Positions 57,670-64,000 of a stretch of DNA of 64,000 nucleotides are shown here, one piece after another (position 1 is the stretch's first letter; each line of letters starts with the position of its first letter). The stretch comes from Candidatus Kosakonia sp. 282A-S69. GTDB lineage: Bacteria > Pseudomonadota > Gammaproteobacteria > Enterobacterales > Enterobacteriaceae. Both the position numbers and the translations under genes were made by a program. The notes under the pieces are model-generated. The model was not told where the DNA came from. It saw nothing but the letters and a program-made list of their open reading frames with translations, and did no database searches. The stretch lies in assembly GCF_029433855.1 (NCBI RefSeq), contig NZ_JAROAU010000003.1, forward strand, positions 492,034-556,033, read 5' to 3'.

Positions 57670-58212
57670 GCCGGATGGAGGCCACGCCTTCCGGCCTACG
57701 CAAACCCAGTCCAGGATAAATTGCTGAACCCTGTAGGCCTGATAAGCGCAGCGCCATCAGGCAGTGGTGCGCACGGTTTGCCGGATGGCGGCTGACGCCT
57801 TATCCGGCCTACGAAAACCCAGTCCACATAAACCGCTGAACCGTAGGCCTGATAAGCGCAGCGCCATCAGGCGTTGGTACGCACGGTTTGCCGGATGGCG
57901 GCTGACGCCTTATCCGGCCTACGAAAACCCAGTCCAGGATAAATTGCTGAACCCTGTAGGCCTGATAAGCGTAGCGCCATCAAGCGTTGGTGCGCACGGT
58001 TTGCCGGATGGCAGCTGACGCCTTATCCGGCCTACGCAAACCCAGTCCAGGATAAATTGCTGAACCCTGTAGGCCTGATAAGCGCAGCGCCATCAGGCGT
58101 TGGTATGCACGGTTTGCCGGATGGCGGCTGACGCCTTATCCGGCCTATAAAACCACAGACTCACTTCAACTGCACAACCCTGCAGGCCTGATAAGCGTAG
58201 CGCTATCAGGCG
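57670..58212. repeat. BIME array: five tandem 110-113-bp periods of paired REP units
   Basis: REP units starting GCCGGATGG occur at 57670, 57780, 57890, 58003 and 58116. Inverse units starting G(T/C)AGGCCTGATAAGCG occur at 57733, 57843, 57956, 58069 and 58181. The periods are 110, 110, 113 and 113 bp. The linkers, such as AAACCCAGTCCAGGATAAAT, are also repeated. The array fills the srlD-gutM gap. Confidence 0.92.
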
Positions 58213-58223
58213 CCTGGGCTCGA

Positions 58224-59003
58224 TCAGAACATCACCTGACCGCCGGTGACGTTGATTGACTGGCCGGTACAGTAGGAGGCTTTCGGGCTGGCGTAAAACA
58301 TCAGCACGTTCAGCACATCCTGATAATCGCAGCCGCGTTTCAGCGGCACTTTATCAATGTAATGCTGCTCGACCTCTTCCGCCGGAATACCGAGCTTGCT
58401 GGCGTATTGCGGGATCAGCGACTGGAACATTGGCGACTTCAGCAGGTTGCCGAGCATCAGCGAGTGCACGGTAATGCCATACTCCGCCAGATCGAGCGCC
58501 AGAGATTGCGTCAGCCCCACGCCGCCGAACTTCGCCGCGCTGTAGCCGGAGTTGTGCTTGCTGCCCACTTTGCCGGACTTGGAGTTGATCTGGATAATGC
58601 GCCCCTGGATGCCATCACGGATCATCAATTTGGCGAACTCGCGGGCACAGAGGAAATAGCCCACCAGGTTGACCTGCAACGAGCGGTCAAAATCCCCCAG
58701 CGCAAAGTCGCTGATAAACGCCGCTTTGGCGATCCCGGCGCTGTAGACCAGCAGATCGGTGCGGCCAAAAATTTCATCGACGCCGCGCGCCAACGCCAGT
58801 ACGCTTTGCTCGCTGGTGGCGTCGGCACCAAAGCCATAGGCCATCCCTTCGCCATACTCGCTATTGATTTCATTTGCGACCGTTGCCGCTTTATCACTCT
58901 GAATATCGACAACCGCCACGCGGTACCCTTCTGCGGCAAGCCCACGGCTGAGGAACGCCCCGAGGGTCTGTCCTCCACCAATGACAACGGCAACCTGTTT
59001 CAT
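58224..59003 (-). CDS. srlD: Sorbitol-6-phosphate 2-dehydrogenase SrlD
   Basis: SrlD oxidises D-glucitol 6-phosphate to fructose 6-phosphate with NAD+. The 259-residue SDR protein has VVIGGGQTLGAFLSRGLA, the cofactor Asp in VAVVDIQ, LLVYSAGIAK, and the catalytic Ser and Tyr in INSKSGKVGSKHNSGYSAAKFG. The C terminus (NVTGGQVMF) is that of the family. It lies 17 bp after srlB and ends 11 bp before the REP array. Confidence 0.96.
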   Translation of the reverse strand: MKQVAVVIGGGQTLGAFLSRGLAAEGYRVAVVDIQSDKAATVANEINSEYGEGMAYGFGADATSEQSVLALARGVDEIFGRTDLLVYSAGIAKAAFISDFALGDFDRSLQVNLVGYFLCAREFAKLMIRDGIQGRIIQINSKSGKVGSKHNSGYSAAKFGGVGLTQSLALDLAEYGITVHSLMLGNLLKSPMFQSLIPQYASKLGIPAEEVEQHYIDKVPLKRGCDYQDVLNVLMFYASPKASYCTGQSINVTGGQVMF

Positions 59004-59020
59004 ACTCTTCTCCTTTGACC

Positions 59021-59383
59021 TTAAGCGACAAATTTTAAAATGCAGCCCGGCGCGATAGCGTCCGGCACCGGACCGGCGACGTGCACCGTGCCCGGAAACT
59101 CCGCCTGCGTCTGCCCATCGAAACGCAGGGTGATATGGCCCAGCTCGCGCAAATTCTGCTCGGCGACCTCGCCGACGGCGGTCACGGGGTAGTGCTTTTC
59201 ACCGAGCGTAAACTGCGCGCCCGGCAGCAGCGAGCCGCAGAGCGGGCCGTGGTTATGGATAAAACAGAACTCGGCGACATCGGCAGGGGCGCCTTCACGG
59301 AAGGTGATCAGCATGTTGTCGCTGAGCGCCTCCGGCGCGCTTTCGCCAATTTCGGTTATGGTGGTTTGATAGATAACGGTCAT
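59021..59383 (-). CDS. srlB: Sorbitol PTS component EIIA, SrlB
   Basis: The phosphoryl carrier of the glucitol PTS, passing phosphate from HPr to SrlE. The 120-residue protein is all-beta. The likely phosphohistidine is His43 in EFCFIHNHGPLCG. Length and ends match E. coli. It lies 10 bp after srlE and 17 bp before srlD. Confidence 0.95.
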   Translation of the reverse strand: MTVIYQTTITEIGESAPEALSDNMLITFREGAPADVAEFCFIHNHGPLCGSLLPGAQFTLGEKHYPVTAVGEVAEQNLRELGHITLRFDGQTQAEFPGTVHVAGPVPDAIAPGCILKFVA

Positions 59384-59393
59384 ACATCACCCC

Positions 59394-60934
<1,541 letters not shown>

Positions 60935-61179
60935 TTATGTCACCGGGCGCTATCATAATCATGATGAAAGGTCTTAATGTGTTATTTGGATCTCATTATG
61001 AAAGAAAAAAGGATCATTTTGAAAGTTTTTGCGAGGTGCTTCGGTTTTAAATGAGTGAAAAGGGGAGGGGATACAGGGGAAATGCGATCCTCTACGCAGG
61101 TGATGCCGCGCTTCCTTGTCGGCGGGGAAATGCTTTACCATACTTGCCCCCTGGCTGAATTCGTTTAAGTGGATATCCC

Positions 61180-62262
61180 ATGTTGAAGCGTTGTTACGCG
61201 GCGTTATTACCCGCGTTTGTTGTGCTCTGTGCCTGTAGCAGTAAACCCCCGCTCGCAGAAGCTCCCCAGACCGTTTCCCCCGCGCCATCCGGCGGCTTTC
61301 TGCTTAAGCCGCAGCATGAGGTGGTGATGAGCGGCGGCGACTTTGCCAATAACCCGGCGGCAGCGCGCTTTATTGATGCCATGGTGAGCAAGCATGGATT
61401 TGATCGTCAGCAGTTGCATGAGATCCTCTCGCAAGCCAAACGTCTTGATTACGTGTTGCGCCTGATGGATAAACAGGCGCCGACGACTGCGGGTCCAACC
61501 GGGCCAAATGGTGCCTGGCTACGCTATCGCAAGCAGTTCATCACGCCGGATAATGTGCAGAACGGTGTCGCCTTCTGGAACCAGTATCAGGACGCCCTCG
61601 ACCGCGCCTGGCGTGTCTACGGCGTACCGCCGGAAATTATCGTTGGCATTATCGGCGTTGAAACGCGCTGGGGCCGTGTGATGGGCAAAACCCGCATTCT
61701 CGACGGGCTGGCGACGCTGGCCTTTGACTACCCAAGGCGTGCAGACTATTTCGCCAGCGAGCTGGAGACCTTCCTGCTGATGGCGCGCGATGAGAGCGAC
61801 GATCCGCTGGAGCTGAAAGGCTCTTTCGCCGGTGCGATGGGCTACGGTCAGTTTATGCCCTCCTCCTATAAGCAGTACGCGGTGGACTTCAATGGCGACG
61901 GGCATATCAACCTGTGGGACCCGGTGGATGCGATTGGCAGCGTGGCTAACTACTTCAAACAGCACGGCTGGGTGAAGGGCGACCAGGTGGCGGTTCCGGC
62001 TAACGGCCAGGCTCCGGGTCTGGCGAACGGCTTCAAAACTAACTACAGCATTGGGCAACTGGCGGCGGCGGGTCTGACACCGCAGCAGCCGTTGGGCGAT
62101 CATCAGCAGGCGAGCCTGTTGCGCCTTGATGTCGGCACCGGATATGAGTACTGGTACGGTTTGCCGAACTTCTACACCATCACCCGCTACAACCACAGCA
62201 CCCACTACGCGATGGCGGTCTGGCAGCTAGGCCAGGCAGTTGCGCTGGCGCGTATTCAGTAA
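61180..62262 (+). CDS. mltB: Membrane-bound lytic murein transglycosylase B
   Basis: MltB cleaves peptidoglycan glycan strands, leaving 1,6-anhydromuramic acid; it is an outer-membrane lipoprotein. The 360-residue protein has a lipobox at LCAC (Cys19). The GH103 fold follows, with the catalytic Glu in GIIGVETRWGRVMGK (about residue 161) and the GAMGYGQFMPSSYKQYAVDFNGDGHINLWDP segment, a probable calcium/EF-hand-like loop. It is divergent from srlA, as in E. coli. Confidence 0.96.
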   Translation: MLKRCYAALLPAFVVLCACSSKPPLAEAPQTVSPAPSGGFLLKPQHEVVMSGGDFANNPAAARFIDAMVSKHGFDRQQLHEILSQAKRLDYVLRLMDKQAPTTAGPTGPNGAWLRYRKQFITPDNVQNGVAFWNQYQDALDRAWRVYGVPPEIIVGIIGVETRWGRVMGKTRILDGLATLAFDYPRRADYFASELETFLLMARDESDDPLELKGSFAGAMGYGQFMPSSYKQYAVDFNGDGHINLWDPVDAIGSVANYFKQHGWVKGDQVAVPANGQAPGLANGFKTNYSIGQLAAAGLTPQQPLGDHQQASLLRLDVGTGYEYWYGLPNFYTITRYNHSTHYAMAVWQLGQAVALARIQ

Positions 62263-62270
62263 GCCCCTTT

Positions 62271-62288
62271 CCCCTCCTGCGGGAGGGG
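62271..62288 (+). terminator. Hairpin after mltB
   Basis: CCCCTCC (62271-62277) and GGAGGGG (62282-62288) form a 7-bp GC stem 9 bp past the mltB stop. No good T-run follows, so termination may be weak or factor-dependent. Confidence 0.4.
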
Positions 62289-62352
62289 ATTGAAACATTT
62301 CGACGCACTCCCGCTACGCTCCACGATTTACATCATTATCACTACAGCTTAT

Positions 62353-62367
62353 TGTTACGTTATAACA
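62353..62367. promoter_or_regulatory. Predicted Zur box
   Basis: TGTTACGTTATAACA matches the Zur core TGTTATANTATAACA at all but two positions and is partly palindromic. It lies 15 bp upstream of the small hydrophobic ORF and the zinc-type ABC genes, so zinc-dependent repression is expected. Confidence 0.7.
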
Positions 62368-62381
62368 TATGAGGTGTGTGA

Positions 62382-62492
62382 ATGATTCCCGTAACCCTTT
62401 TCTCCCTTTCCGGCGCAACCCGGCTGCTGCTGGCAGCAGGCGTGCTGCTGCTGCTTTGGTTACTGACTGACTGGGCGGTTGCGCTGCCATGA
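62382..62492 (+). CDS. 36-codon hydrophobic ORF coupled to the ABC ATPase gene
   Basis: ATG 62382 is preceded by GAGGTG at a good distance. The frame encodes one predicted transmembrane helix (LLLAAGVLLLLWLLTDWAV) after a short TLFSLSGATR segment. Its TGA overlaps the ATG of the ATPase gene (ATGA), so translation is probably coupled. It could be a tiny membrane subunit or just a leader peptide. It lies directly downstream of the Zur box. The peptide's existence is unproven. Confidence 0.5.
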   Translation: MIPVTLFSLSGATRLLLAAGVLLLLWLLTDWAVALP

Positions 62493-63151
62493 TTGAACTT
62501 GACCATCTGGTGGCGGGCTATGAGCGGCTGGCGATCACCCCGTCCCTATGCGGCATGCTGGCGCGCGGCAGCATGACAGCGATCGTCGGTGCTAACGGCT
62601 GCGGTAAATCGACATTACTGAAAACCCTGGCGGGATTTTTGCCGCCGGTCAGCGGCGTGCTGCGCTGGCAGGGGGCGAGGCCGACTATCGGCTGGCTGGC
62701 CCAGCGTCACGCGCTGGAGTCACAATTTCCCCTGACGGTGCAGGAGGTGGTGAGCATGGGCTGCTGGCCGCGCGTCTCTCTGTTTGGTGGCCTGAACCGC
62801 GATGCGCGCAAACGCGTGGCGCAAGGGCTGGAGCGTGTCGGGCTTGCGGAGATGGCTGGCGAGACCATCGACACCCTCTCGGGTGGGCAGTTTCAGCGCA
62901 TGCTGTTTGCCCGCATCTGGGTGCAGAACGCGCCGCTGGTAATGCTCGACGAACCCTTTACCGGCATTGATGAAGCGACGTCGCAGCTGCTGATGGAGCA
63001 GATGGTCGATATGCACCGCGCCGGGCAGACCCTGCTGGCGGTGCTGCACGACAGCGCGCGCGTGACGCGCTACTTTCCGCAGACGCTACGGCTGGATGAG
63101 AAGCGGGCGCAGTGGGGGGCGACGCTGAACCTTGAGGAGAGTTGCGCATGA
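62489..63151 (+). CDS. Zinc/manganese-type ABC transporter ATP-binding protein
   Basis: A 220-residue ABC ATPase of the metal-chelate class (ZnuC-like). Visible are Walker A GANGCGKST, the signature LSGGQFQR, Walker B LVMLDEP and the switch His in AVLHDSARV. The gene is followed by a metal-type permease with a 4-bp ATGA overlap; no substrate-binding protein gene is in the window, but one may follow. A Zur box upstream points to zinc. It is a second Znu-like system rather than znuACB, judging by gene order. Confidence 0.85.
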   Translation: MIELDHLVAGYERLAITPSLCGMLARGSMTAIVGANGCGKSTLLKTLAGFLPPVSGVLRWQGARPTIGWLAQRHALESQFPLTVQEVVSMGCWPRVSLFGGLNRDARKRVAQGLERVGLAEMAGETIDTLSGGQFQRMLFARIWVQNAPLVMLDEPFTGIDEATSQLLMEQMVDMHRAGQTLLAVLHDSARVTRYFPQTLRLDEKRAQWGATLNLEESCA

Positions 63152-64000
63152 TCTGGCACCTCTTTTTCCAGCCCTTCATCGACTATGGGTTTATGCGCCG
63201 CGCGCTGGTGGTCTGCCTCGCGCTCTCTGTCAGCACGACGGCACTTGGGATTTTTCTGCTGCTGCGGCGCATGAGCCTGATGGGTGATGCACTATCCCAC
63301 GCCATCCTGCCCGGCGTGGCGGTGGGCTACTTGCTGAGCGGCATGTCGCTGCTGGCGATGAGTATCGGCGGGTTTATCGCCGGGATTAGCGTCGCGCTGG
63401 TAGCGGGGTGGGTTAGCCGCCGGACGCCGCTGAAAGAGGATGCCAGCTTCGCCGGTTTCTACCTTGGTTCACTGGCGCTCGGCGTAACGCTGGTGTCACT
63501 GCGCGGGTCGAATGTCGATCTGCTGCACTTGCTGTTCGGCTCAATTCTCGCGGTGGATCGTGACGCGGCGCTGTTTGTCGCAGGCGTTTCCAGCCTGACG
63601 CTGATTACCCTTGCCGCCTGTTATCGCGGGCTGGTGAGCGAAGCCTTCGATAGCGCCTTTTTACAGGTCAACGCACCGCGCTTGCCGGGCGTGCTGCACG
63701 GGCTCTTTCTGGCGCTGCTGGTGCTCAACCTGGTGGCCGGTTTTCAGGTGCTCGGCACGCTGATGGCGGTGGGCGTAATGATGCTGCCCGCCGTGGCGGC
63801 GCGCTGCTGGGCGCGAACGTTACCGCGGTTATTACTGCTGGCTGCGGCGATTGGCGCGCTCTGCGCCTGGCTCGGCTTGAGCCTGTCGTGGCTGGCGGGG
63901 CTGCCTGCCGGCCCGGCGATTGTGCTCACCGCCAGCCTTATCTTCTTTTTATCCATCTTATTCGGCACGCGCAGCGGGCTGGCAAACAGCCTGCGCGCGC
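63148..64000 (+). CDS. Zinc/manganese-type ABC transporter permease (cut by window edge)
   Basis: An ABC-3 family permease like ZnuB, with 284 codons in the window and the C terminus beyond it. It has about eight hydrophobic segments, the RRMSLMGDALSHAILPGVAVGY loop that is diagnostic of metal permeases, and FQVLGTLMAVGVMMLPAVAAR. It pairs with the ATPase gene just upstream (ATGA overlap) and should move zinc, or possibly manganese, inward. Confidence 0.87.
   Translation, partial: MIWHLFFQPFIDYGFMRRALVVCLALSVSTTALGIFLLLRRMSLMGDALSHAILPGVAVGYLLSGMSLLAMSIGGFIAGISVALVAGWVSRRTPLKEDASFAGFYLGSLALGVTLVSLRGSNVDLLHLLFGSILAVDRDAALFVAGVSSLTLITLAACYRGLVSEAFDSAFLQVNAPRLPGVLHGLFLALLVLNLVAGFQVLGTLMAVGVMMLPAVAARCWARTLPRLLLLAAAIGALCAWLGLSLSWLAGLPAGPAIVLTASLIFFLSILFGTRSGLANSLRA

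Noticed and set aside
57670-58212. Regularly spaced repeats resembling a CRISPR array
   Set aside because: Units are alternating REP palindromes with repeated linkers and 110-113-bp periods; there are no unique spacers and no cas genes.
60976-61002. Possible CRP site upstream of srlA (TGTGT... ATCTCA)
   Set aside because: The right half does not fit TCACA at the required spacing; CRP control is likely from knowledge of srl, but this site cannot be supported.

Overview
The window looks like a chromosomal segment of a GC-rich Enterobacteriaceae species (Enterobacter/Kosakonia/Klebsiella-like; the genus cannot be fixed from sequence alone). Its backbone is the E. coli-type block running mutS - ygbA - fhlA - hypEDCBA / hycABCDEFGHI - ascBF/ascG - hydN - hypF - gutQ/srlR/gutM/srlDBEA - mltB. 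Gene order and protein similarity both follow E. coli. The window opens inside mutS and ends inside a metal ABC permease. I saw no rRNA, tRNA, CRISPR array or complete insertion sequence.

Region 1 (1-19.4 kb) is accessory DNA between mutS and ygbA. It holds a DUF7660 protein, the mmuPM S-methylmethionine salvage operon with MetJ boxes, a soluble FIST-domain chemoreceptor, a DUF1349 protein, a CPA1 antiporter and a ProP-like transporter. It also holds a LamB-type porin next to a decayed chitobiose locus (chbR intact, chbF broken by one in-frame stop, chbBCA and chbG not seen), and a TetR/NAD(P)H-oxidoreductase divergon built on a 53-bp palindrome.

Region 2 (19.4-33.7 kb) begins with ygbA behind an NsrR-type operator, followed by the formate hydrogenlyase (FHL) system: the activator FhlA, the [NiFe] maturation genes hypABCDE and the structural operon hycABCDEFGHI. 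The hyp and hyc operons diverge from a 199-bp region carrying two sigma-54 promoters and FhlA-type upstream sites.

Region 3 (33.7-46 kb) is a second accessory block, inserted between hycI and ascB. It contains a GAF protein with a degenerate GGDEF domain, a pyridoxal-reductase-like AKR, and an AscG-like repressor with a beta-glucoside PTS permease. It continues with an ABM-ACT-ArsR operon, then an AT-rich islet with a broken gene, a TPR-like secreted protein and a zincin/lipoprotein pair resembling a type VI secretion effector-immunity set, and ends with a GH15 hydrolase and an SDR.

Region 4 (46-64 kb) carries the ascFB/ascG arbutin-salicin-cellobiose genes and an FhlA-type divergent site, then hydN-fdhF-hypF. 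The FdhF here has Cys instead of selenocysteine at residue 140. hypF is followed directly by gutQ; norRVW, which lies there in E. coli, is absent. The srlAEBD and gutM-srlR-gutQ sorbitol genes are separated by a five-period REP/BIME array. mltB and a Zur-box-preceded zinc-type ABC transporter close the window, with a 36-codon hydrophobic ORF translationally coupled to the ABC ATPase.

The main theme is anaerobic formate disproportionation (FdhF + HydN + Hyc complex, matured by HypA-F and HycI, controlled by FhlA/sigma-54), flanked by beta-glucoside and sorbitol sugar uptake and by two accessory blocks of variable, partly decaying genes.
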